Source: Selenomonadales bacterium
GTDB lineage: Bacteria > Bacillota > Clostridia > Christensenellales > QALW01
Length of the DNA stretch: 64,000 nt
Reading direction: 5' to 3'
NCBI GenBank assembly: GCA_003150515.1
Contig: QALW01000022.1
Location: 1 to 64,000, forward strand
Shown here: in pieces, positions 52,833 through 61,580 of the stretch
Numbering within the stretch: the first letter of the stretch is position 1
Layout of the letters: each line of letters opens with the position of its first letter
The notes under the pieces: model-generated
What the model saw: the letters and a program-made list of their open reading frames with translations, nothing else
Database searches by the model: none
What the model was told of the DNA's origin: nothing
Position numbers and translations under genes: made by a program

Positions 52833-53822
52833 ATGAATGGAATAATTTTTTCTTGTCAGCAAAATTTTTTCAGATATGCTGCGGATGAATTTAAGCAGAT
52901 TGACGCTTCAGCGCGAATTATAGAAAGACTGGACGACGAGACATGTCTCTGCGAATCCGCCCTGCCTTTTTCCGAGGTTTCCCAGGCTTTAAGGGAGGCG
53001 GTTTTTATAAGGCATATTTGTCCGGTGCAAATACAAACCGAGCCTCTGGCCGCCAGGATTATAAGCAGCGCTCTGTATAATTTTCATATTGAGCCCAACG
53101 AAAGCTTTGCCGTCCAGACTAGAATTTTATGCAATCAGCTTTTAAAGGCCTACGATATAAATAATGAGCTGTCCGATCGTTATACTGCTGCCGGATGCCG
53201 GCTGGATATTAAATCGCCGCGCAAGATTATAAGCATTGTGATTAAAGAGCGGGCTTATATGGGGCTTTCGGAAGCAGGGGAAAATCTAAGCGACTGGGCG
53301 GGAGGCAGGATACGCTTTCATAAGGGCGAGGAGCAAATCTCAAGGGCGGAATTCAAGCTGGAAGAAGCTATGAAATGCATGGATTTAAGCATTAAGCCCC
53401 AGAGCCGCGTGCTGGATTTAGGGGCGGCTCCGGGAGGCTGGAGCAGAATCGCCCTGGAAAAGGGAGCGCTGGTGACGGCGGTGGATCCTGCCGATATGGA
53501 TAAACGATTGCTGAAATATCCTGGACTGACGCATATACAGGCCACTGCGCAGAGCTTTATAAAAGGCTGCGCTCAGAATTATGAGCTGCTTTTAAACGAT
53601 ATGCGGATGGACGCGGCCGAATCGGCCGAGCTGACCAATCTCTGCGCGGATCTGCTGTGCCGGGGCGCGCTGGCTTTAATTACTATTAAGCTGACGGGCA
53701 TACAGCCTATCAAGCAGTTAAAGGAGTCGGAAAAGATTCTCTCTCAGCGCTTTGAAATAGTTCGGCTAAGACAGCTTTTCCATAACAGGAGCGAAATAAC
53801 AATGCTTTTAAAGCGCCTGTAA
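52833..53822 (+). CDS. FtsJ/RlmM-like rRNA 2'-O-methyltransferase
   Basis: 329 residues from the ATG at 52833, chosen since GGAG precedes it by 7 bases. A THUMP-like N-terminal half is followed by an FtsJ-type methyltransferase domain: SAM motif LDLGAAPGGWSR, and the K-D-K-E tetrad in SRAEFKL, LLNDMRMD, ITIKL and SEITMLL. This matches the RlmM family, which methylates ribose in 23S rRNA. Which nucleotide is modified in Clostridia is not known to me. Confidence 0.78.
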   Translation: MNGIIFSCQQNFFRYAADEFKQIDASARIIERLDDETCLCESALPFSEVSQALREAVFIRHICPVQIQTEPLAARIISSALYNFHIEPNESFAVQTRILCNQLLKAYDINNELSDRYTAAGCRLDIKSPRKIISIVIKERAYMGLSEAGENLSDWAGGRIRFHKGEEQISRAEFKLEEAMKCMDLSIKPQSRVLDLGAAPGGWSRIALEKGALVTAVDPADMDKRLLKYPGLTHIQATAQSFIKGCAQNYELLLNDMRMDAAESAELTNLCADLLCRGALALITIKLTGIQPIKQLKESEKILSQRFEIVRLRQLFHNRSEITMLLKRL

Positions 53823-53847
53823 ATTGAAATAATGATTAAAATATAAC

Positions 53848-53891
53848 GCCCCGTTTTCGCCTGTGAAATATTAAATAGGCAAAAGCGGGGC
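53848..53891 (+). terminator. Hairpin after the methyltransferase gene
   Basis: GCCCCGTTTTCGCCT pairs with AGGCAAAAGCGGGGC (one wobble), loop of 14 bases. There is no T-run after it, so termination by this hairpin is uncertain. Confidence 0.55.
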
Positions 53892-53998
53892 TTCGCTGTT
53901 AAAAAACGGTTAAAAGGCCCGTATTTGCGCCTGTTTGCTTAAAAATAAAGGAATTTTCAGCCTGACGTGTAATTATATATTATATTTGATTATTAAGT

Positions 53999-54262
53999 TT
54001 GGAGAATACGATCAAGTTATAACGCGCCGCAGAGGAGGAGATTTTCGGTTTTGCTGCGTTGTCGTCTTTGAAATATGCCAATATTTCCGCGTTCTGCCGC
54101 CTTGCGAAAATAAAAACGGCCTTTTGGATGCGTTCAAAGATTATCGCGGGGAACGCCCGCTGAGAGGCCGCGGGGCGCGCGTGTGAAAATATGCCGCGGC
54201 ATTTAGAGACCGTCGGCAAAGCGGGCGCGTCGTTTACGCAAAAGCGTATTATATTAAGCAAA
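53999..54262. mobile_element. MITE, long diverged copy
   Basis: About 264 bp, similar along its whole length to 24078-24349: CGCGCCGCAGAGGAGGAG near the left end, TTTTGCTGCGTTGTCGTC, CAATATTTCCGCGTTCTGCC, and GCAAAAGCGTATTATATTAA near the right. The terminal bases have drifted. It carries a spurious reverse frame. Confidence 0.75.
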
Positions 54263-54333
54263 AAAAGCGTGAAAACAGCAATGAATATTGGACGTCTGGG
54301 AGATTTATCATCTTAAAGGCAAAGGAGGAGAAT

Positions 54334-55305
54334 ATGAGAGCGGATATAGAAAAAGCCGAACTGGAATATTTAAGCCCGTATGCGGCTAAGAGCGCCCTGA
54401 CCAAGGGCCGCCTGGAGCCCATGGAAAAATGCGATCTGCGCTCGGAATTTCAACGGGACAGGGACAGAATACTTCATAGCAAGGCTTTCAGGCGGCTTAA
54501 GCATAAGACGCAGGTTTTTCTTTCGCCCACGGGAGACCATTACCGCACTCGTCTTACCCATACTCTGGAAGTAAGCCAGGTTGCGCGCACAATAGCCCGG
54601 GCGCTCAGGCTGAACGAGGATCTTACGGAGGCTATTGCTTTAGGGCACGATTTAGGCCATACGCCTTTTGGACATGCCGGAGAAAGAACGCTTAACGCTC
54701 TTATGAGCTCGGGCTTTGAGCATAATAAGCAGAGCCTGCGGGTGGCGGACGTTTTGGAGAGGCTTAATCTTACATACGAAGTCAGGGACGGCATATTATG
54801 TCATACGGGCGGCAGGCTGGCTGAAACGCTGGAGGGGCGGATTGTGCGCTATGCGGATAAAATAGCCTATATAAACCATGATATAGACGACGCCATCCGC
54901 GCCGGCATTCTCTCCGAACGGGCTATTCCGGCGCATATTTCAGACGCTCTGGGCAATACTCATGGTAAACGGATTGACGCTCTGGTCAGGGCGGTTATTC
55001 TGGGCAGCCGGGACGGGGAAATAAAAATGCCTCCCGAAATCCAGGAGGTTATGGACGAATTGCGGCGCTTTATGTTTGATAATATTTACGACAGCGAAAG
55101 CGAAGCCAAAAAAGAAGAAAAGAAGGCGGAGCGGATATTGGCAATGCTGTTTGAATATTATATCAAGCATACCTCTGAAATACCTCATTATACTCAGGAA
55201 AGCGGCGAGCAGGCGGTTGGGGATTATATAGCGGGCATGACGGACGTTTACGCTATAAATGAATTTAAACGGATTTTTATGCCGGATGCCTGGAGCAAAT
55301 ATTGA
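54334..55305 (+). CDS. dgt: Deoxyguanosinetriphosphate triphosphohydrolase-like protein
   Basis: 323 residues of the HD superfamily: RLTHTLEVSQVART, then GHDLGHTPFGHAGE (metal His/Asp), and HTGGRL and RYADKIAYINHDIDDA further on. It hydrolyses dNTP to nucleoside and triphosphate. AAGGAGGAG precedes the ATG. It lies before dnaG, the common dgt-dnaG-rpoD order. Confidence 0.93.
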   Translation: MRADIEKAELEYLSPYAAKSALTKGRLEPMEKCDLRSEFQRDRDRILHSKAFRRLKHKTQVFLSPTGDHYRTRLTHTLEVSQVARTIARALRLNEDLTEAIALGHDLGHTPFGHAGERTLNALMSSGFEHNKQSLRVADVLERLNLTYEVRDGILCHTGGRLAETLEGRIVRYADKIAYINHDIDDAIRAGILSERAIPAHISDALGNTHGKRIDALVRAVILGSRDGEIKMPPEIQEVMDELRRFMFDNIYDSESEAKKEEKKAERILAMLFEYYIKHTSEIPHYTQESGEQAVGDYIAGMTDVYAINEFKRIFMPDAWSKY

Positions 55306-55393
55306 AGTTATAAATATTTTTGCAGGAAAAGCCGTCCGCTTGTCGAATGTTAGCTAAGTGAATTTTTATACGAGTGAGTGAGAATATAAACGG

Positions 55394-57196
55394 ATGCCCT
55401 TTTTTTCGCAGGATTTTCTTGAAAGCCTTTCGGATAAGGCGGATATAGTGGACGTTATTTCGGATTATGTCACCCTGAAAAATTCGGGGCGCAGTTATGT
55501 TGGGCTTTGCCCCTTTCACAGGGAAAAGACACCTTCCTTTCATGTAGACGCGGACAAGCAGCTCTTTCATTGCTTTGGCTGCCAGGCGAGCGGAAACGTA
55601 TACACGTTCATAATGAAAATAGAGAATCTGGATTTTGTGGAGGCCGTTAAATTCCTGGCTAACCGGGTTAATATGCCCCTGCCTGAAGAAAATGGCCAAA
55701 GGGGAGTAAGCCGGGAGAAAAAGGCGAGGCTTTTGGAGGCGAACAGGCAGGCGGCGCGGTTTTATCATGAACTGCTTTATCTCCCCGAAGGCGCGGAAGC
55801 TCTTAATTATCTTTACGGCCGCGGTTTGAGCGACAATATTATCAAGCGTTTTGGATTGGGCTATTCGCCCAATGCCAGGAACGAATTGTTTAAATATCTT
55901 TCGGGCAGGGAATTCGCTTCCTCCGAGCTGATAGAAAGCGGGCTTTGCCTTATGGCGGACGCCGGTCCGCGGGATTTCTTCCGAAACAGAGTTATGTTTC
56001 CCATAATCAATACTTACGGAGAGGTCATAGCTTTCGGGGGAAGGGTTATGGATAAAACCGAGCCTAAATATCTTAATACGGGGGATACGCCCGTATTCAA
56101 CAAGCGCAAGAATCTCTATTCGCTCAATCTGCTCAAGAAAAGCAAGGCCAGGAAGGCCATAATAGCCGAAGGATATATGGATGTTATAGCCCTAAACGCC
56201 AACGGCTATGATTATGCCGTGGCCTCTCTGGGAACTGCTTTGACCAGAGACCAAATCAAATTAGTCAGCAGATACGCGCCTGAAATCTATGTTTCCTACG
56301 ACGGGGATAAGGCGGGCATAAGCGCCACGCACAGGGCCATAGAGCTTGCGCGGGCTGAGAAGCTGAAAGTGAGAGTAATTTCCCTGAGCGGGGGCAAGGA
56401 TCCGGACGAATACATGCGGGAATTGGGCCCGCAGGCCTATGCGGACAGCATGTCCTCCGCCAAATGGGGAATAGATTATCTATTAGACGAAGCCCTGGAT
56501 TGCTTAGACAGCGAGGAGGCTAAGGCTAAGGCGGCTTTTGAAGGAAGCAGGCTGGTGGGGCAGTATGCCTTTGACAGTATAGAGACTGAAATGTATCTTA
56601 AGCGCATAAGCCAGAAAACGGGCTTCAGCATAGAGGCATTATATAAAAATATAGGCGGGCGGCAGAGCGAAGCGGCGCTTAATCTTGCCGGGGCCATTAA
56701 CGCGCGGCCCGCTTTAATTGATAATGCCGCTAAGCGGTCTACCAAAGAGCCGCAGCTTCAGGCTGAAAGGGCCTTGCTGAGGCTGCTGACTCAGGAACCG
56801 GTTTTAATTGAACATGCCGCTCAAAGCGGATTGGAGGAATTATTAAGCCTGCCTGAGCATAAGGAGCTTTTCAGGCTGTTAAAACAGAGGCGGGAGAGAG
56901 GGGAGCCCATAGGCATAAGGGAAATTTCGCTTTATTATGCTTCGGACGCGGCCAAAAGCGAAATAATTTCAGCAGTCTATATAGATAATACTGAATTTAT
57001 GCAGCCCGCCCAATATTTAAACGACGCGTTGAAGCGTCTGAAAAGAGCCGGCCTGGAGCATGAAAGGCAAAGGCTTAGGGAGCAGTTAGCGCAGTATGCC
57101 TCTTCTTCGCTTTATTTAGAAGATGAGGAATTTAAAAAACTGCTTAAGGATATAGGAGATTTGGATAAGAAAATTTCCGCGTTGAAGGCTGATTGA
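55394..57196 (+). CDS. dnaG: DNA primase
   Basis: 600 residues. N-terminal CHC2 zinc finger (CPFHREKTPSFHV then HCFGCQASGN), TOPRIM core (IIAEGYMDVIAL, VSYDGDKAG) and a C-terminal helicase-binding part. It makes RNA primers for replication. The ribosome site is weak (no clear GGAGG before the ATG). Confidence 0.96.
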   Translation: MPFFSQDFLESLSDKADIVDVISDYVTLKNSGRSYVGLCPFHREKTPSFHVDADKQLFHCFGCQASGNVYTFIMKIENLDFVEAVKFLANRVNMPLPEENGQRGVSREKKARLLEANRQAARFYHELLYLPEGAEALNYLYGRGLSDNIIKRFGLGYSPNARNELFKYLSGREFASSELIESGLCLMADAGPRDFFRNRVMFPIINTYGEVIAFGGRVMDKTEPKYLNTGDTPVFNKRKNLYSLNLLKKSKARKAIIAEGYMDVIALNANGYDYAVASLGTALTRDQIKLVSRYAPEIYVSYDGDKAGISATHRAIELARAEKLKVRVISLSGGKDPDEYMRELGPQAYADSMSSAKWGIDYLLDEALDCLDSEEAKAKAAFEGSRLVGQYAFDSIETEMYLKRISQKTGFSIEALYKNIGGRQSEAALNLAGAINARPALIDNAAKRSTKEPQLQAERALLRLLTQEPVLIEHAAQSGLEELLSLPEHKELFRLLKQRRERGEPIGIREISLYYASDAAKSEIISAVYIDNTEFMQPAQYLNDALKRLKRAGLEHERQRLREQLAQYASSSLYLEDEEFKKLLKDIGDLDKKISALKAD

Positions 57197-57212
57197 TTAT
57201 GGAGGGGATTGA

Positions 57213-58346
57213 ATGAACGAAAATGCAGAGATAATGGACAAGCTTAGGGATAACGGATTGTCCGAGGAGGTTAATAAGCGCATTGCCGACGTTTACAGCA
57301 GGGTGCATCTGGGAGCGCTTAAAAATTCTCTTACCTATTCGGAGGTTATAGACCTTTTTGAAGGCGTTGAATATGATTTGGAGATTTCCGAGCGTATTTA
57401 TGACGAATTGGAGAAGCTGGGCATAAAAGTAACCAGCGATGATATTTCCGAATTGGATAATATAATTGAGGTTTTAGAGACTCAGCCCGAGGTGATCCCC
57501 AATCTTCCTGATTCTGTCAGCATAGATGATCCCGTGCGCATGTATCTTAAAGAGATGGGCAAGATTTCTCTGCTTACGGCAGATCAGGAGGTGGAAATAG
57601 CCTCCAGGATTGCAAGCGGGGATGAATCGGCGCGCGAGAAATTGGCCGAGGCCAATCTAAGGCTGGTGGTCAGTATAGCCAAGCGTTACGTTGGACGCGG
57701 AATGCTCTTTTTAGATCTTATTCAGGAGGGCAATCTGGGCCTGATTAAAGCTGTGGAAAAATTCGATTATACTAAGGGCTATAAATTTTCCACATACGCC
57801 ACCTGGTGGATAAGGCAGGCTATAACCAGGGCCATTGCCGACCAGGCGAGGACTATACGCATTCCGGTGCATATGGTGGAAACAATCAATAAGCTTTCCC
57901 GCGTCAAGCGTCAGCTTCTTCAGGAATTGGGCCGAGATCCGCAGCCTGACGAGATTGCCGCGGAGATGGGAGTATCTCCTGAAAAGGTGCGGGAAATTAT
58001 GAAAATTGCCCAGGATCCCGTTTCATTGGAAACGCCTATAGGGGAGGAAGAGGACAGCCATTTAGGAGATTTTATTCCGGACGATGACGTGCCCGCGCCC
58101 GCTGAGGCTGCTACGGCCACTCTTTTAAAGGAGCAGCTTATGGATGTGCTCAATACTCTTACGCCCCGCGAGGAGAAAGTGCTTCGTCTGCGTTTTGGCA
58201 TAGACGACGGCCATCAGCGGACTCTTGAAGAGGTGGGCAAAGAATTTAATGTTACAAGAGAGCGTATAAGACAGATTGAAGCTAAGGCCCTGCGCAAGCT
58301 GAGGCATCCGAGCCGCAGCCGCAAGCTGAGGGATTTTCTGGAGTGA
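57213..58346 (+). CDS. rpoD: Main sigma factor RpoD (sigma-A)
   Basis: 377 residues: short region 1.1, region 1.2 (DPVRMYLKEMGKISLL), region 2 (NLRLVVSIAKRYVGRGMLFL and YKFSTYATWWIRQAI), region 3 and region 4 with the -35 helix (GVTRERIRQIEAKALRKL-like VTRERIRQIEAKALRKLR). Directs housekeeping transcription; consistent with the TTGACA/TATAAT boxes seen here. Confidence 0.97.
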   Translation: MNENAEIMDKLRDNGLSEEVNKRIADVYSRVHLGALKNSLTYSEVIDLFEGVEYDLEISERIYDELEKLGIKVTSDDISELDNIIEVLETQPEVIPNLPDSVSIDDPVRMYLKEMGKISLLTADQEVEIASRIASGDESAREKLAEANLRLVVSIAKRYVGRGMLFLDLIQEGNLGLIKAVEKFDYTKGYKFSTYATWWIRQAITRAIADQARTIRIPVHMVETINKLSRVKRQLLQELGRDPQPDEIAAEMGVSPEKVREIMKIAQDPVSLETPIGEEEDSHLGDFIPDDDVPAPAEAATATLLKEQLMDVLNTLTPREEKVLRLRFGIDDGHQRTLEEVGKEFNVTRERIRQIEAKALRKLRHPSRSRKLRDFLE

Positions 58347-58351
58347 TAATC

Positions 58352-58382
58352 GCGCGGCTTTAAAAGCAAGCCGCGCTTTTTT
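58352..58382 (+). terminator. Terminator after rpoD
   Basis: GCGCGGCTT/AAGCCGCGC, loop of 7 bases, then T6. Partly separates rpoD from trmK. Confidence 0.85.
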
Positions 58383-58396
58383 ATAGGAGGATAGCT

Positions 58397-59092
58397 TTGC
58401 TCAGGCTTACGGAGAGACAAAAAAAGATGGCGGGCATGCTTTTCAAAACCCAATGCATAGCGGATATAGGCTGCGATCACGGGCGGCTGGGCGCTTATTT
58501 AATTCAAAGCGGCCTGGCCGGCAGCGTAATAGCCGCAGATATAAGCAATGAGGCGCTGAATAAGGCCAGAAATCTGGCGCGCAGGCTGGGCGTTGAGGAA
58601 CAAATGCAGTTCCGTTGCGGAGACGGTCTTAAGGTGCTGGAAAAAAAGGAGGCTCAGGCGGCGGTTATAGCCGGGCTCAGCGGCGTGACTATAGCGGGCA
58701 TTATGCTGCAAGGCAGGGAAAAAGAACGGATTTATGTCCTCCAGCCCATGAGCGAGGCTTTTAGGCTCCGGGAAGCATTGTTTAAAATGGGATTTGAAAT
58801 ATTGGATGAAGCTGTGGCTATAGAAAACAGAGGGCGCCGGAGATTTTATGAGATTATAAAATGCCGATGGGACGGCCTGGCGCGCGAGCCGGAGGAAAAA
58901 TATCTATACATACCTAAAGCGCCCCTTGTCAGGCGGGAACGCGAGATGAAGGAGTTTCTGGAGTATAAGCTGGACGTCTGCAAAAAGGTTTTGAACGGCG
59001 TTCAGAGGGGAGACGGCCGTTATGGCGACAGGGACGCCTGGTTTAAAAAGCAGGCGGCTTTTTACGAGGAGGGGCTGATATGCCTAAAATAA
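58397..59092 (+). CDS. trmK: tRNA (adenine22-N1)-methyltransferase
   Basis: 231 residues. CIADIGCDHGRLGAYLIQSG is the SAM motif of TrmK. The start is TTG at 58397 after AGGAGG, at the usual family N-terminus (LTERQKKMAGML). It methylates A22 of the tRNA D-loop. The gene overlaps nif3 by 13 bases. Confidence 0.9.
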   Translation: MLRLTERQKKMAGMLFKTQCIADIGCDHGRLGAYLIQSGLAGSVIAADISNEALNKARNLARRLGVEEQMQFRCGDGLKVLEKKEAQAAVIAGLSGVTIAGIMLQGREKERIYVLQPMSEAFRLREALFKMGFEILDEAVAIENRGRRRFYEIIKCRWDGLAREPEEKYLYIPKAPLVRREREMKEFLEYKLDVCKKVLNGVQRGDGRYGDRDAWFKKQAAFYEEGLICLK

Positions 59093-59886
59093 GGGAAATA
59101 GTTGATATTATGGAGAGACTGGCTCCCAGCTGCACGCAGGCGGATTTCGATAATTCGGGCTTTCAGGTTGGAAATTTGGATGCTAATACGGAAAAAGTGC
59201 TCTGCGCGCTTGAATTGGAGCATTGGGTAATAGAAGAAGCGGAGCGCCTGGGGGCCGGGCTTATAATAACCCATCATCCGCTGCTCTTTCATCCATTAAA
59301 AAATATAACCTCAGAAAGCTATGAGGGGAGACTGCTTTTAAAATTAATGCGGGCAGGTATAGCGCTTTACAGCTCGCACACTCCTTTGGATGCATGCCGG
59401 GGAGGAGTAAACGACTGCTTATGCGATTTAATAGGCCTGCATGACGTCTGCGGCTTTTATCCGCAGAGCATGCTGAACGGCGAGCCCATTTACTGCTGCC
59501 GTATAGGCCGCATTGAGCCTGAAAGCCTCGGGGCGCTTGCGGATAGAATAGGCAGGACGCTTAAAGCTGAATTTGTGCGTTTTTCTCCGGGCAGGGAGTC
59601 AAGCGCTGAAAAGATAGCCGTATGCAGCGGTTCGGGCTCTGGGCTTGCAGAGGAAGTAATCGCTTCGGGCGCGGATACTTTTATTACGGGAGAGTTGAAA
59701 TATCATGATATGCTCCGATTAAAGGAAGGGGGCGTGGCCTGCATTGAGGCAGGGCATTATCATACTGAGTATCCGATTATTCCGCGCATTATTAGCCATT
59801 TACAAAATGAGCTAAATGAGTTACAATATAAAACAGCTGTTTTGGACGCCGGATTTAATGAGCCGTACGGTTCAAAGAGCTATTGA
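59080..59886 (+). CDS. Nif3-like dinuclear metal-center protein
   Basis: 268 residues with metal ligands in ITHHPLLFHP, HTPLDACRGGVND and GHYHTEYP. Nif3-like proteins (YqfO type) follow trmK in most Firmicutes; GTP cyclohydrolase I type 2-like activity has been proposed for relatives but is unproven. Confidence 0.88.
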   Translation: MPKIREIVDIMERLAPSCTQADFDNSGFQVGNLDANTEKVLCALELEHWVIEEAERLGAGLIITHHPLLFHPLKNITSESYEGRLLLKLMRAGIALYSSHTPLDACRGGVNDCLCDLIGLHDVCGFYPQSMLNGEPIYCCRIGRIEPESLGALADRIGRTLKAEFVRFSPGRESSAEKIAVCSGSGSGLAEEVIASGADTFITGELKYHDMLRLKEGGVACIEAGHYHTEYPIIPRIISHLQNELNELQYKTAVLDAGFNEPYGSKSY

Positions 59887-59904
59887 TGGGAGGCGTGTAT
59901 AATT

Positions 59905-60612
59905 ATGACCCAAAATTTTAAGAAGCTGCTTGATTATCAGGCGCTGGATCTCAATGCCGACAGGGCGGAGCGGGAAGTTAAAAACTGCGAGGAAAGAAAA
60001 AAAGCGAATCAGCTTAAGCAGATATTTGAAAGCGCTAACGACAGCCGCAAAAAGCTTGGCATAATGCTTCAAAAGCTGAAGCAGGATATGCTTTTATTGC
60101 AGAAGCAGAGCGATGAATTAGTGAATGAGATACAGCAGTGCGGTTTGAGAGTGCAGGGGGGCTTTGAGGAATTGGAGCAGTATGCCCAAGAGGGCAAACG
60201 CCTAAAAAAGCTTTCGGATAAAGCTGCCAGCCTTACTGAGAGCGTTAAAAAGGTATTGCTTTCGGCGGAGCAGACTGAAAAAAAGCTTAAGGAAATGACC
60301 GAACGGGCGGCAAAGGCGCGGGATGAATTTGCTGAATGCAAGCAGGCGTATGAGGAGAGGCTCAGGCAGGCTATGCCCGAAATTGAAGAAGCGCGCAGAA
60401 AAAGGGATGAGGCGGAAAAGGATGTTTCTCCCGAACTGCTCGCTAAATATAAAAACCTGAGGCAGCATAGAATTGTGCCTACGGCAAAATTGGATGGTAC
60501 AAAATGTTCAGGCTGCAATATGGAATTGCCCAGCGCGCTGGCCAAGCAGGTTTCCAGCGGAAAAGAGATTGTGGAATGCGAAAACTGCGCAAGGCTGCTT
60601 TATGTTGAATAA
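59905..60612 (+). CDS. C4 zinc-ribbon coiled-coil protein (CdsZ/DUF164)
   Basis: 235 residues: a long coiled coil from 5 to 190 rich in Lys, Glu and Gln, then a C4 zinc ribbon CSGCNMELPS and CENCARLLYV. The family follows nif3 in Clostridia; thought to act on nucleic acid or protein partners, function not settled. It ends 4 bases before rnpB. Confidence 0.85.
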   Translation: MTQNFKKLLDYQALDLNADRAEREVKNCEERKKANQLKQIFESANDSRKKLGIMLQKLKQDMLLLQKQSDELVNEIQQCGLRVQGGFEELEQYAQEGKRLKKLSDKAASLTESVKKVLLSAEQTEKKLKEMTERAAKARDEFAECKQAYEERLRQAMPEIEEARRKRDEAEKDVSPELLAKYKNLRQHRIVPTAKLDGTKCSGCNMELPSALAKQVSSGKEIVECENCARLLYVE

Positions 60613-60616
60613 GATT

Positions 60617-60943
60617 GAGCGGGCCGGGTGACCGCGGTGAAAATACGAGGAAAGTCCGAGCTCCGCAGGACAGGATGCCGGATAACATCCGGTGGAGGCG
60701 ACTCCAAGGAAAGTGCAACAGAGATATACCGCCTGTTATACAGGTAAGGGTGGAAAGGCGAGGTAAGAGCTCACCGGCTGCTTGGCGACTTGCAGGCCCT
60801 GTAAACCCCATCCGGAGCAAGATTGATAGTGAAGCGTTAACGGCTGTCCGCCGGCTTCCAGGTAATCGCTTAAGCCCGCGCGGTAACGGCGGGAATAGAT
60901 AGATGGTCATCCATGACAGAACTCGGCTTACAGGCCCGTCTCA
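60617..60943 (+). ncRNA. rnpB: RNase P RNA
   Basis: The universal core motifs are present: GAGGAAAGTCCGAGCTCC near the 5' end, ACAGAGATATACC, GGTAAGGGTGGAAAGGCGAGG, and ACAGAACTCGGCTTACAGGC near the 3' end. GAGCGGGCC at 60617 pairs with GGCCCGTCTC ending at 60942 as helix P1. This catalytic RNA matures tRNA 5' ends. It begins almost immediately after the zinc-ribbon gene, so it may be cut out of that operon's transcript. Confidence 0.95.
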
Positions 60944-60959
60944 ATTTTATATAATTTTT

Positions 60960-60990
60960 ACGGCCCGGAAAAATATTTCCGGGCCGTATT
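60960..60990 (+). terminator. Terminator after rnpB
   Basis: ACGGCCCGGAAA/TTTCCGGGCCGT 12-bp stem with a 4-base loop and ATTTATT after. Confidence 0.85.
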
Positions 60991-61021
60991 TATTATTTCT
61001 GAGAGCAGTGCGTAATAGTTT

Positions 61022-61273
61022 TCAGCTTTGATTTCTGTATTTTTTTCGGGTGGCCTGGCCGCCTCGAAGATGTCTTTCTGCTTTGTTGGTATCCAGCACC
61101 AGCTTTACTCTTTCATAAAGCTGCGGATTGATTCTGCTTAATCTGTAAGTTACGTCTTTATGTACGGTGCTTTTGCTAACTGAAAACTGGTTTGCGGCAG
61201 TACGGACGGTCGCGTTGTTTTCGGCTATGTAGTTGCCAAGTAGTATGGCGCGTTCCTCAACGCTGCAGTTCAA
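61022..61273 (-). CDS. spoIIID: Sporulation transcription factor SpoIIID
   Basis: 83 residues, HTH protein with the family core VRTAANQFSVSKSTVHKDVT and the basic tail RGGQATRKKY. It controls mother-cell gene expression. It starts with TTG at 61273 after AGAGGGTGA. Upstream lies the palindrome array at 61390. Confidence 0.93.
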   Translation of the reverse strand: MNCSVEERAILLGNYIAENNATVRTAANQFSVSKSTVHKDVTYRLSRINPQLYERVKLVLDTNKAERHLRGGQATRKKYRNQS

Positions 61274-61389
61274 ACAATCACCCTCTTATCGGTCTTTTAT
61301 TTAAATATATAGTGGCAGAGGGCAAAGTATGCCTAAAACGGATGAGGTTATAAATTCTGGAGGATTGAAAACGCAGTTTTTTATAAGAT

Positions 61390-61575
61390 GGCGGGCCCGT
61401 TTTAGCTTTGCTAAAACGGGCCCGCCGGCTCCCCCTTTACCTGGGTGAAATTAATTTCACCCAGGTAAAGGGAGAGCCAAGCCCGGCCTGTGGCCGGGCT
61501 TGAACCTTTTTTTGTCTCCCCCAATAGAATCAGCATTGGCGCTTTTGCGCCAATGCTGATTCTATTGGGGGAGAC
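61390..61575. repeat. Array of four large perfect hairpins
   Basis: 61390-61426 (GGCGGGCCCGTTTTAGC stem, 17 bp), 61427-61478 (GGCTC...GAGCC around CCCTTTACCTGGGTGAAAT, about 24 bp), 61479-61501 (AAGCCCGGCC/GGCCGGGCTT) and 61514-61575 (29-bp stem GTCTCCCCCAATAGAATCAG...). They are placed head to tail with almost no bases between, without an outer stem. Confidence 0.9.
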
Positions 61576-61580
61576 TTTTA

